From Oscillospiraceae bacterium (lineage in GTDB: Bacteria; Bacillota; Clostridia; Oscillospirales; Ruminococcaceae), in contig SVMW01000004.1 of the NCBI GenBank assembly GCA_015067215.1, positions 1-64,000 of the forward strand: DNA of 64,000 bases. The letters run 5' to 3'. Positions 7,513 through 15,338 of the stretch are shown in pieces (the stretch's first letter is position 1; every line of letters begins with the position of its first letter). The notes beneath the pieces were generated by a model. The model saw only the letters and a program-made list of their open reading frames with translations. It made no database searches and was not told where the DNA came from. The translations under genes were made by a program, and so were the position numbers.

Positions 7513-8298
7513 TTAACCCAGTGCTACATCCAGCACCATCATAAGTGTGAATCCAACCGCAAAGAAAATTGTACCGATATTGGAATGTTCCCCTTCTGAC
7601 ATTTCAGGGATAAGTTCTTCCACCACCACATATAGCATTGCACCCGCTGCAAAGCTGAGCAGATAAGGCAAAAGAGGCACTACAAGATTTGCCAGAAGAA
7701 TAGTTGCTATTGCACCTATAGGTTCGATTATACCCGATACAACCCCATAGCTGAAAGCCTTGTGGTTTTTCATTCCGTTGCTTTTAAGAGGCATTGAAAT
7801 TATTGCCCCCTCCGGCATGTTTTGTATTGCTATACCTAAAGCCAGTGTCATAGCTGCTGCAAATGAAATATTTTCATTGCCGCTAAGCCAGCCTGCTGCC
7901 ACAACGCCTACCGCCATACCTTCCGGAAGATTGTGCAAAGCCACGGCAATAACCATCATTGTGGATTTGCCAAGATTGCTCTGCGCACCTTCCGGACTGT
8001 CACTGTTAATGTGCAGATGCGGTATTATGCTGTCCAGTACCAGAAGAAACAAAAAGCCAACCCATACGCCCACAAAGGCAGGTATAAACGCAAGTTTGCC
8101 CATATGCTGTGACTGGTCCATTGCAGGAATTATAAGGCTCCAGACCGATGCCGCAACCATCACGCCCGCCGCAAATCCGGTAAGAGAACGCTGTAGTCTC
8201 CGGCTCATTTCGCCTTTCATAAAAAATACGCCTGCAGCACCAAGTGTAGTGCCCAGAAAAGGAATAAAAATTGCACTCAAAACCTGTGCTGTCATCAT
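7513..8298 (-). CDS. ZIP family metal transporter
   Basis: ZIP proteins import zinc, iron or manganese across the membrane. The 261-residue product has about eight membrane segments. The TM4 signature VIAVALHNLPEGMAVG and the TM5 signature GIAIQNMPEGAIISMPL carry the metal-liganding His, Asn and Glu residues. A His-containing loop (HLHINSDSPEG) precedes TM4. The ATG at 8298 follows AGGAGGTG; a second ATG lies at 8295, and the longer frame to 8373 lacks a site. With the CDF exporter at 291-1463 this gives the window both uptake and efflux routes for metals. Confidence 0.9.
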   Translation of the reverse strand: MMTAQVLSAIFIPFLGTTLGAAGVFFMKGEMSRRLQRSLTGFAAGVMVAASVWSLIIPAMDQSQHMGKLAFIPAFVGVWVGFLFLLVLDSIIPHLHINSDSPEGAQSNLGKSTMMVIAVALHNLPEGMAVGVVAAGWLSGNENISFAAAMTLALGIAIQNMPEGAIISMPLKSNGMKNHKAFSYGVVSGIIEPIGAIATILLANLVVPLLPYLLSFAAGAMLYVVVEELIPEMSEGEHSNIGTIFFAVGFTLMMVLDVALG

Positions 8299-8407
8299 AT
8301 TTTTCACCTCCTGTTTTCTGTATATAATTATATATGACTGTGCTGTCAGAATCAGTAACATAGTCACATTCAATATTATTATATTTTCACAGCGTCAATG
8401 CTGACAC

Positions 8408-8451
8408 AAAATAAAAACTGCAGAACATCCATCAGGGGCTTCTGCAGTTTT
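8408..8451 (-). terminator. Terminator of the NhaC-family gene
   Basis: Stem AAAACTGCAGAA / TTCTGCAGTTTT, followed on the minus strand by TTTTATTTTG, immediately after the antiporter gene. Confidence 0.85.
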
Positions 8452-8458
8452 GTTATAT

Positions 8459-9808
8459 TTATTTTTCTGCTTTTCCTTTTTCCCAGTTCCATGGATGTTT
8501 TTTGATGATACCATCTGCAAACGGAACAAAGAAGGAAACAATGAGTGATACCGCAAGCAGCCACTGATACCACAAAAGCGGAATAATGTCCAGCGGACTT
8601 ACTGTAAAACCGGACAATGCTGCAAGGGAACCCATTGCAAGGAACTGTGCACCATAAGGAATTGCACCCTGGAAAATGCAGGAAACAATGTCCAGAATGG
8701 ACGCTGTTTTTCTTGGGTCAACCTTGAATTCTTCCGAAACACTTTTTGCAATAGAGCCAACCACAATGATTGCAACTGTGTTGTTTGCTGTTGAAAGGTC
8801 AGCTGCTGCTGCAAGTGCTGCAATGCCGGCCTGTGCAGATTTCGGGCCTCTGATAAAGCTGCGGATTTTTGCAAGCAGCCATTCGATACCGCCCTGTTTT
8901 GCAACCATATTTGACAAACCGCCAACCAGCAGTGAAAGGAAGAATACTTCTTCCATGCCTCTGAACCCGTCATAAATGCTCTGGGCAAATGTAAGCACTG
9001 TAAGTTCACCGCCAAAGATGCCGATAGCACCTGCAGAAAAAATGCCCACTGCCAGTGTTACAAACACGTTGAGACCTGCAACTGCAAGACCGAGAACAAG
9101 TATGTAAGGAACAACCTTGATAAAATCAAAGCTGAGGTTTTCAATTGCCACAGCAGTGTCAGGTCTGCCGAAAATAACCAGAAGAATTACTGTAACAAGC
9201 GCTGCAGGTGCTGCAATAAAGCCGTTCACACGGAATTTATCCTTCATTTCAACGCCCTGTGTTCTTGTTGCCGCAATTGTTGTATCACTGATCATGGAAA
9301 GGTTGTCGCCGAACATTGCACCGCCCACAACCGCTGCAAGTGCCAGTGGAAGGTTGAGCCCTGCTTTGTCTACAAGCCCGCATGCAATAGGAACAAGTGC
9401 TGTGATTGTGCCCATTGATGTGCCTGTTGCAACACCAAGAAATGCTGCAATTACAAACATACCTGCAATAAGGAACTGTGCAGGAACAAATGTGAGGCCG
9501 AAGTTTACTGTTGCATCAACGCCGCCCATTGCTTTTGCCACTGCAGAAAAAGCACCTGCAAGGAGATAAACCATAAGCATAATCTGGATGTTTTCATCCC
9601 CGCAGCCATCGGTAAAATGTTTGAATTTTTCATTGATTGTGCCTTTAAACATAATAAAGGCTACCACAATTGAGATAAAAAGTGCTACAGGAGATGGAAA
9701 TGTGTAAAAGTCATTCAGCACAACACCTGCAACGATGTAGATTACTACAAAAACCAGCATAGGGATAAGTGACCATCCGCCGATCTTTTTGTTTGTATTG
9801 TTATCCAC
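8459..9808 (-). CDS. Na+/H+ antiporter NhaC family protein
   Basis: A membrane exchanger of the NhaC/ion transporter superfamily. The 449-residue product has about 11-12 hydrophobic segments. Typical blocks include ATGTSMGTITALVPIA, GAMFGDNLSMISDTTIAATRTQG and ADLSTANNTVAIIV. The chosen start is the GTG at 9808 behind GGAAGGAG; the upstream ATG at 9856 has no comparable site. It is monocistronic, with its own promoter and terminator. Members of this group also include malate/lactate or amino-acid antiporters, so the exchanged solute is not certain. Confidence 0.87.
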   Translation of the reverse strand: MDNNTNKKIGGWSLIPMLVFVVIYIVAGVVLNDFYTFPSPVALFISIVVAFIMFKGTINEKFKHFTDGCGDENIQIMLMVYLLAGAFSAVAKAMGGVDATVNFGLTFVPAQFLIAGMFVIAAFLGVATGTSMGTITALVPIACGLVDKAGLNLPLALAAVVGGAMFGDNLSMISDTTIAATRTQGVEMKDKFRVNGFIAAPAALVTVILLVIFGRPDTAVAIENLSFDFIKVVPYILVLGLAVAGLNVFVTLAVGIFSAGAIGIFGGELTVLTFAQSIYDGFRGMEEVFFLSLLVGGLSNMVAKQGGIEWLLAKIRSFIRGPKSAQAGIAALAAAADLSTANNTVAIIVVGSIAKSVSEEFKVDPRKTASILDIVSCIFQGAIPYGAQFLAMGSLAALSGFTVSPLDIIPLLWYQWLLAVSLIVSFFVPFADGIIKKHPWNWEKGKAEK

Positions 9809-9906
9809 GATAACAACTCCTTCCTTTAAAATATACTTCACTAAGTTTATATACAATTAATTTGCACGGACGTGCCGTTCAAATCAGCTTATTAAACAAC
9901 TTTATT

Positions 9907-9935
9907 ATTTTACCAAAATACCTGTTTTTTTTCAA
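9907..9935 (-). promoter_or_regulatory. Sigma-A promoter of the NhaC-family gene
   Basis: TTGAAA-N17-TAAAAT on the minus strand. The leader of about 90 nt contains the small inverted repeat GCACggacGTGC. Confidence 0.65.
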
Positions 9936-10029
9936 CAGTTATAATTGATTATACGACTATTTTATTTATATAAAATTCTGTTTTTATGCATATAATTCTT
10001 ATACATACAAAACAAAGGCGGTTTTTATT

Positions 10030-10743
10030 ATGAACAAACCATACAATCTGCAGGGAGCCAGAATTATTATCCGCAGACTGTTCAGACACGACACAAAAAT
10101 AATTACAGAATGTTTCAATGATTACGGGCAATTGTTTTTTTCGCCTGTAAGTGAAGATTTTATAAACAGGATTTTTCCTGAAGGTGAGGTATGGGGTGCA
10201 TTTGTAAACAACAGAATTATTGCCTGCAGCTATCTTTATCCTCTGGACTGTAAATTGTCAGAGGAAACCAAAAGATACAGCCAGCTTACCGATTTTATCG
10301 CTGATCCGTCAGAGTATCTTATGGCAGGGTATATTGGCATACATCACCGCAATTTTAAGGAATGCATACCTGACGAAAAGGCAGGCGCAGTATGCTGCAA
10401 CATGTACAAGGCTTTTCTTAACACAGCTGAAATGCAGGCATTCCGCCGTGGCAAAAGGTTTGTTGTACACTGCACACCCGTTAAACTCTCCTGCTGTCTG
10501 CCGCAGATATTTAACTGCGGATACAAGCTTGTAAAAATGCGCGGTCTGGAAAAACTTGTGGTGCATTACATTTTTACAAAATCAGTTTATACGCCTGTTG
10601 TCCATATACAGCAAAAAGGAGAAAGCTGCCGCGTTGCACAGAGCAACACAAAAGCTCTCTCCCGTTTTTTAGAAGATGGCTACTGCGCCTTTGATATACT
10701 CAAAGACGGCAGTGAAAATATTTTTCTGCTGGAAAATCAATAA
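10030..10743 (+). CDS. Hypothetical protein, possibly GNAT-like
   Basis: I cannot assign a family with certainty. The 237-residue soluble product lacks membrane segments and a signal peptide. The N-terminal half (EVWGAFVNNRIIACSYLYPLD, shortened here to its core WGAFVNNRIIACSYLY) has the strand-turn-strand look of a GNAT acetyltransferase core. It also contains several Cys and His residues. An AAAGGCGG site precedes the ATG. Its stop overlaps the stop of the converging degV gene by 7 nt, and no terminator is visible for it, so the two transcripts probably overlap. Function remains unknown. Confidence 0.6.
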   Translation: MNKPYNLQGARIIIRRLFRHDTKIITECFNDYGQLFFSPVSEDFINRIFPEGEVWGAFVNNRIIACSYLYPLDCKLSEETKRYSQLTDFIADPSEYLMAGYIGIHHRNFKECIPDEKAGAVCCNMYKAFLNTAEMQAFRRGKRFVVHCTPVKLSCCLPQIFNCGYKLVKMRGLEKLVVHYIFTKSVYTPVVHIQQKGESCRVAQSNTKALSRFLEDGYCAFDILKDGSENIFLLENQ

Positions 10744-11576
10744 CCGATAAGCAAGCCTTTTTCCATTGCATAGAAGCTTGTAAGACCTTTGCATTGGTTT
10801 ACTGTAATATCATCAGTTTTGCATTTTTCTTTAATAAGAGCTGTAATTCTTTCAACAGCTTTATGGTTGTTGCAGTGGCTGATAACAACAGGTTTTCCTG
10901 TCATATCTTTCTGTTCGTTCATATAGTCAACCATTTTTTCAAGTGTTTTTTCATCACCGCGAACTTTAAACATAAGTTCTACTGTGCCCACATCACTTGC
11001 CTGTGCAATAAGATGAATTCCCAAAGCAGCCACAACTTTACCAACAAGAGGTTTCATACGACCCATTTTGATAAGGTTGTCAAATTTTTCAAGTGTGAAC
11101 ACAAGACGTGCTTCCTTGACATATTCTTCTACTTTTTCAACAATTGTATCAAAAGGCAGACCTTCGCCTATAAGTTTATCTGCATATCGTGCAATAAGCA
11201 CCATACCACCTGCAGTGTTGTAACTGTTTACAACGTGAACATTTTTTTCAGGATACTCTTCTTTAATCATCTTTTCTGCAACGAGGGCAGCATTGTATGT
11301 ACCGCTGAGGTTGCTTGTAATACAGATGCAGATTACATTATCAGCTGTCTTGAAATGTTCATAAAATGCATCGGGAGGCGGGCATGCTGTTGAAGATGCG
11401 GATTTTTCCTTACTCATTGCATCCAGCAAAGCAGGAATATCAATGGTGTCATTGTCAACAAATTCTTTTTCACCTACGCGGATTGTGAGCGGTGCAATTT
11501 TAAGTTCAGCATTTTTAAATGACTGCTTTGATACCATCATATCGCAGCTTGAGTCCAATACTATATTCCAGCTCAT
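10737..11576 (-). CDS. DegV family protein (fatty-acid binding)
   Basis: DegV proteins bind fatty acids; FakB members of this family present them to a FakA kinase. The 279-residue product opens with IVLDSSCDM (family DS-sxDl) and has SSTACPPPDAFYEHF and CICITSNLSGTYNAA, matching the typical STSqPs and itiSs-LSGTyqsA motifs. Length is standard. The ATG at 11576 is preceded by AAGGGG. No FakA gene is nearby. The gene is transcribed divergently from a DUF1836 gene, and its 3' end overlaps the converging hypothetical gene. Confidence 0.9.
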   Translation of the reverse strand: MSWNIVLDSSCDMMVSKQSFKNAELKIAPLTIRVGEKEFVDNDTIDIPALLDAMSKEKSASSTACPPPDAFYEHFKTADNVICICITSNLSGTYNAALVAEKMIKEEYPEKNVHVVNSYNTAGGMVLIARYADKLIGEGLPFDTIVEKVEEYVKEARLVFTLEKFDNLIKMGRMKPLVGKVVAALGIHLIAQASDVGTVELMFKVRGDEKTLEKMVDYMNEQKDMTGKPVVISHCNNHKAVERITALIKEKCKTDDITVNQCKGLTSFYAMEKGLLIGY

Positions 11577-11623
11577 AAATATACCCCTTATTAATACCCA
11601 AAATAAATATAGTTTCCAAAACC

Positions 11624-11652
11624 ATATTACACTATTAAAATAATTATGTCAA
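11624..11652 (-). promoter_or_regulatory. Sigma-A promoter of degV
   Basis: TTGACA-N17-TAATAT on the minus strand. Its -35 box lies 16 nt from the -35 box of the opposite promoter. Confidence 0.78.
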
Positions 11653-11668
11653 CCTGTCATCAACATTA

Positions 11669-11697
11669 TTGACAAAACAATTATTTTATTTTAAACT
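11669..11697 (+). promoter_or_regulatory. Sigma-A promoter of the DUF1836 gene
   Basis: TTGACA-N17-TAAACT on the plus strand, back to back with the degV promoter. The two -35 boxes form a TGTCAA...TTGACA inverted pair. Confidence 0.7.
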
Positions 11698-11761
11698 TAT
11701 TTTATACACAATTAAGTATTAATATCAGTTTAACATATAACAGCTTATGAGGTAAAGTGGT

Positions 11762-12274
11762 ATGACAAATAAATTTCAGGATTTTCATATGCCAAGGTAC
11801 GACGAAATCCCTGACATAGATTTATATATGGATCAGCTTCTGGCTTACATCGACAAAGTGCTCGCACCTTTGTCTGTTAACCAGCAGGAAAAGGCACTTA
11901 CCACCTCAATGGTAAACAACTATGTAAAGCAGGGGGTTCTGCCTGCCACAGTCAAAAAAAGATATTCCCGTGACCATGTGGTTATCCTCATTGAAATCTG
12001 TCTTGCAAAACAGCTTTATTCCATAGGTGAAATCGGCAAACTTATTACTGTACAGAATGCAAGCTTTGATATGCGCACAAGTTACAACTATATATGTACT
12101 GAACTTGAAAATGTACTTAAAAGCACTTTTGCCAACGAACCATTGTCAAAAGACTCGGGCAACAGCAACAAAATGGAAAGACTTCTGGTGCGCAATACAG
12201 TAATTGCTTTTGCTCACAAACTGCACACACAGATGCTCAGCGACGAACTTTTGAAAAAAATAAGCGGAAATTAA
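11762..12274 (+). CDS. DUF1836 domain-containing protein
   Basis: A 170-residue soluble protein. The N-terminal PRYDEIPDIDLYMDQLLAYI, the block LTTSMVNNYVKQGVLP and the following KKRYSRDHVVILI are characteristic of DUF1836, a Firmicutes family with a MerR/HTH-like appearance. A DNA-binding role is plausible but unproven. An ATGAGGTAAAG site precedes the start. It is divergent from degV, so it could regulate that gene or itself; the shared promoter region is only about 185 bp. Confidence 0.85.
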   Translation: MTNKFQDFHMPRYDEIPDIDLYMDQLLAYIDKVLAPLSVNQQEKALTTSMVNNYVKQGVLPATVKKRYSRDHVVILIEICLAKQLYSIGEIGKLITVQNASFDMRTSYNYICTELENVLKSTFANEPLSKDSGNSNKMERLLVRNTVIAFAHKLHTQMLSDELLKKISGN

Positions 12275-12281
12275 ATATAAC

Positions 12282-12325
12282 AAAAAAATCACTGTAACCT
12301 GAATGTTACAGTGATTTTTGTTTTT
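12282..12325. terminator. Bidirectional terminator
   Basis: Stem AAAATCACTGTAAC / GTTACAGTGATTTT with T-runs on both strands. It serves the DUF1836 gene and the converging ftsK-ygiQ-MBL-DUF3006 operon. Confidence 0.9.
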
Positions 12326-12333
12326 ACCGTTAC

Positions 12334-12549
12334 TCAATTGCCAAAAAGGTCCTGCATTCTGTCGTAGTTTTCTGTCTGACGGCGTTCAGTTTCTTCCTTT
12401 GCATAACGCAGCATGCCATCTTTGAGATATACAACATCGTTTTCTTTTACTTCATAGTCAAAAAACTCAATGGAATAAACCTGAATTTCTCCATATGGGT
12501 CCTGTGTAACCACAAACTGACCTTTTACCTGTATTACAGAATAGTACAT
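12334..12549 (-). CDS. DUF3006 domain-containing small protein
   Basis: A 71-residue protein matching the DUF3006 layout: an N-terminal beta-rich part (SVIQVKGQFVVTQDPYGE), an ENDVVYLKDG turn, and a C-terminal helix EETERRQTENYDRMQDLF. The start is the ATG at 12549 behind GGGAGGGAT, one base after the MBL stop. The longer frame to 12570 overlaps the upstream gene and is not preferred. DUF3006 proteins often accompany ComEC-like metallo-hydrolases, as here. Their job is not known; a small partner or inhibitor of the hydrolase is a guess. Confidence 0.8.
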   Translation of the reverse strand: MYYSVIQVKGQFVVTQDPYGEIQVYSIEFFDYEVKENDVVYLKDGMLRYAKEETERRQTENYDRMQDLFGN

Positions 12550-12550
12550 A

Positions 12551-13438
12551 TTATCCCTCCCGATATTCAATGGGCTTTTTATCTGTTATTGAATATATAA
12601 GTGTTCCGTCACGGAATGTTATATTGTATTTTGCGTTGTATTTTTCAAACAGTTTCACAGTTTCTGTGTGCGGATGGCCGTATTCATTGTCTTTACCTGC
12701 TGAAACCGCCACATATTCAGGACGGATAGTCTTTATAAATTCTTCAGTGTTGGAAGTGGACGACCCGTGATGACCTGCCGTAAAAAGTGTTACTGTGCTG
12801 TCAAAATTTTCAAGCAGCCTCTGTTCATATTCTGCTTCACCGTCCCCTGTGTTAAGCCATGTGAAATCCCCTTGTGTAAACAGGGTTGCAACAGATGTAT
12901 CATTTACCGTAAGATCGTTGTATGTATTGTCAAGAATTGCGACAGTGCCATTGCCAATCTGATACACATCACCTTTTGCTGCAGGTTTCAGTTCAATCCC
13001 ATATTTTTCCACCTTGTCAAGAAAAGCGGTAAAAAAACTGTTTGTAGGCATATTATCCTTTGAAAGGTCAGGAATTACAATGGTTTTTATTTTAAAATTA
13101 TTCATTACATCCAGCAGTTCACTTGTATGGTCGGTATGAAAATGTGTAATGACCAACAGTTCAATTTCGCTTATCCTTGCATTTTCAAGATATTTTACAA
13201 CCCCGGTATGGCTTTCTCCGATATGTCCTGCATCCACAAGACAATACTTTCCACCGCTGGAAATCAGGGTGCTGTCTGCCTGACCTACGCTTAAAACCGA
13301 AATTGTGTCCCCTGCTGTGCTAAGGTCTACAGGGTTGAAGGAAGCAGGTTTAAAATTGCCTTTGGCAAGCAGAACAATAAAAAAACCTATAACTGCAACA
13401 ATAAGAATATATATTCCTTTTAAAAATCTGCTTTTCAT
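12551..13438 (-). CDS. ComEC-type MBL-fold metallo-hydrolase, membrane-anchored
   Basis: The 295-residue product has one N-terminal hydrophobic segment (about 8-25) that would anchor or export it, then a metallo-beta-lactamase fold like the C-terminal domain of ComEC/Rec2. Metal-site motifs are THFHTDH, the aspartate in LNTGD, and AGHHGSSTSN; SAGKDNEYGHPH near the end is typical of the ComEC group. It lacks the ComEC channel part. ComEC MBL domains are thought to degrade the non-transforming DNA strand, so an extracytoplasmic nuclease is possible but unproven. The ATG overlaps the ygiQ stop by one base, indicating translational coupling. Confidence 0.87.
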   Translation of the reverse strand: MKSRFLKGIYILIVAVIGFFIVLLAKGNFKPASFNPVDLSTAGDTISVLSVGQADSTLISSGGKYCLVDAGHIGESHTGVVKYLENARISEIELLVITHFHTDHTSELLDVMNNFKIKTIVIPDLSKDNMPTNSFFTAFLDKVEKYGIELKPAAKGDVYQIGNGTVAILDNTYNDLTVNDTSVATLFTQGDFTWLNTGDGEAEYEQRLLENFDSTVTLFTAGHHGSSTSNTEEFIKTIRPEYVAVSAGKDNEYGHPHTETVKLFEKYNAKYNITFRDGTLIYSITDKKPIEYREG

Positions 13439-15333
13439 TATCTGCCCTTGTTAAGTGCCTTATTGCGTTTCTGTGCTTCCTGCCAGTTTTTTACAGGCAC
13501 ATTTTTCCGTTTTGGATTGTTTGCGGCATAGGCAATTTCAGATTTTGTTTTCCTTGCACCTACAAGCACAGGGATAAGGTCCTCTCTGTGTACTTTACGC
13601 AGAGCTTCCAGCACAACCTGGGAATTCTTTGGGTTATAGTACTGCAGAAGTGCACGCTGCATTGCTTTTTCAGCACTTGTTTTTGCAACATAAACAGGTT
13701 TCAGTGTATAAGGGTCAAGCCCTGTGTAGTACATTGAAGTGGAAACTGTACCTGGTGTAGGGTAAAAATCCTGCACCTGTTCCGGCCTGATTTTATGTTT
13801 TGCAAGATATTCTGCCAGCAGAACTGCATCTTTAAGGGTGCTGCCCGGGTGGCTTGACATAAGGTAAGGGACAAGATACTGTTCCTTGCCTATTTTTTTG
13901 GTTATCTGATAAAACTTATTCTGAAATCTGTCATACAGTCCCAGTGCAGGTTTGCCCATGCACTCGAGGGTTTTTGGTGCAAAATGTTCAGGTGCAACTT
14001 TAAGCTGACCGCTTACATGGTGCTGTACAAGTTCCTTGAAAAAGCTGTCATCCTTGTCATGCATAATGTAGTCATATCGCAGACCGCTACGTACAAACAC
14101 GCGTTTTACACCTTTTATCGCACGGATTTTTCGCAGCAGTTCAAGGTAATCACTGTGGTCCACCTGCAGATGCGGGCAAGGTGTTGGCGCCAGACATTTC
14201 CTGTCAGGGCACAGACCTTCCGTCACCTGTTTTTTACAGCTTGGAATACGGAAATCTGCTGTCGGGCCGCCCACGTCGTGAATGTAGCCTTTAAAGTCCG
14301 GGGAAGCCGCAATTTTTTCTGCTTCTGCCAACACACTTTCATGGCTGCGGCTTGTTACAAAACGTCCCTGATGCATTGTGATTGCACAGAAATTGCAGCC
14401 TCCGAAACAGCCTCGGTTGTGTATAATGGAAAAACTTACCTCCTGAATGGAGTTAAGCCCGCCTTCTTCATCATAAACCTTTGGATATGTACGGGTAAAA
14501 GGCAGAGCAAAAAGTGCATCAAGCTCCTTGCGGTAAAGTGGTTTTGCAGGCTTATTCTGTACAAGATACAGGTCGTTTGTCTGTTTCTGAACCACTACTT
14601 TACCATTGATATGGTCCTGATTTTCCATTTGTACACGGGTTGCCTTTGAATAGCTTATTTTATCTTCGCTTACCTTTTTAAAACTTGCACACTCAGCATA
14701 ACCGGTCGGAAGTTCCCACTGTCTGCCAAGCCAGCAGGTGCCCGGGATATCGTGCATTGTGCTTATATCTTCCCCTTTTGCAAGACGCTGTACAATTTCG
14801 GCCGTCTGGCGTTCGCTCATACCAAAGGACAACAGGTCTGCACCGCTGTCCAGCAGAACAGACGGCATAACAGAGTCCGACCAGTAGTCATAATGTGCAA
14901 AACGGCGCAGGGAAGCTTCAATACCGCCTATTATTACAGGAAGGTCGGGATATGCCTGTTTTGCAAGCTGTGTGTAAACGGTAACCGCACGGTCAGGGCG
15001 TTTGCCCTGTCTGCCGCCTGCGGAATAGTCATCGGTGTCACGGCGTTTTTTTGCAACAGTATAGTGAGTTACCATACTGTCAACATTGCCGCTGCCGATA
15101 AGAAAACCGTATTTAGGTCTGCCGAAGCGTTTAAAATCTTCGCAGCTGTCGAATTTAGGCTGTGGAAGCACACACACATTAAACCCGAGTGCATCAACTA
15201 TGCGGGCAATTACCGCTGTGCCGAAACTTGGGTGGTCAACATATGCATCACCACCTACAACCACGAAATCAGGCTGGTCAAAGCCAGCCTTTATCATTTC
15301 GTCATAAGTAATAGGTAATAAATTTCTGTTCAT
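13438..15333 (-). CDS. YgiQ family radical SAM protein
   Basis: A 631-residue enzyme of unknown substrate. An N-terminal domain resembling a B12-binding fold (FVVVGGDAYVDHPSFGTAV) is followed by a radical SAM core whose 4Fe-4S cluster ligands are C309, C313 and C316 in GCFGGCNFC. Further blocks such as SGQLKVAPEHF and QDFYPTPGT are typical of the YgiQ family. The ATG lies 5 nt after the ftsK stop with only a weak ribosome-binding site, so translation is probably coupled to ftsK. The next gene starts within its stop codon. Confidence 0.92.
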   Translation of the reverse strand: MNRNLLPITYDEMIKAGFDQPDFVVVGGDAYVDHPSFGTAVIARIVDALGFNVCVLPQPKFDSCEDFKRFGRPKYGFLIGSGNVDSMVTHYTVAKKRRDTDDYSAGGRQGKRPDRAVTVYTQLAKQAYPDLPVIIGGIEASLRRFAHYDYWSDSVMPSVLLDSGADLLSFGMSERQTAEIVQRLAKGEDISTMHDIPGTCWLGRQWELPTGYAECASFKKVSEDKISYSKATRVQMENQDHINGKVVVQKQTNDLYLVQNKPAKPLYRKELDALFALPFTRTYPKVYDEEGGLNSIQEVSFSIIHNRGCFGGCNFCAITMHQGRFVTSRSHESVLAEAEKIAASPDFKGYIHDVGGPTADFRIPSCKKQVTEGLCPDRKCLAPTPCPHLQVDHSDYLELLRKIRAIKGVKRVFVRSGLRYDYIMHDKDDSFFKELVQHHVSGQLKVAPEHFAPKTLECMGKPALGLYDRFQNKFYQITKKIGKEQYLVPYLMSSHPGSTLKDAVLLAEYLAKHKIRPEQVQDFYPTPGTVSTSMYYTGLDPYTLKPVYVAKTSAEKAMQRALLQYYNPKNSQVVLEALRKVHREDLIPVLVGARKTKSEIAYAANNPKRKNVPVKNWQEAQKRNKALNKGR

Positions 15334-15338
15334 ATCTT

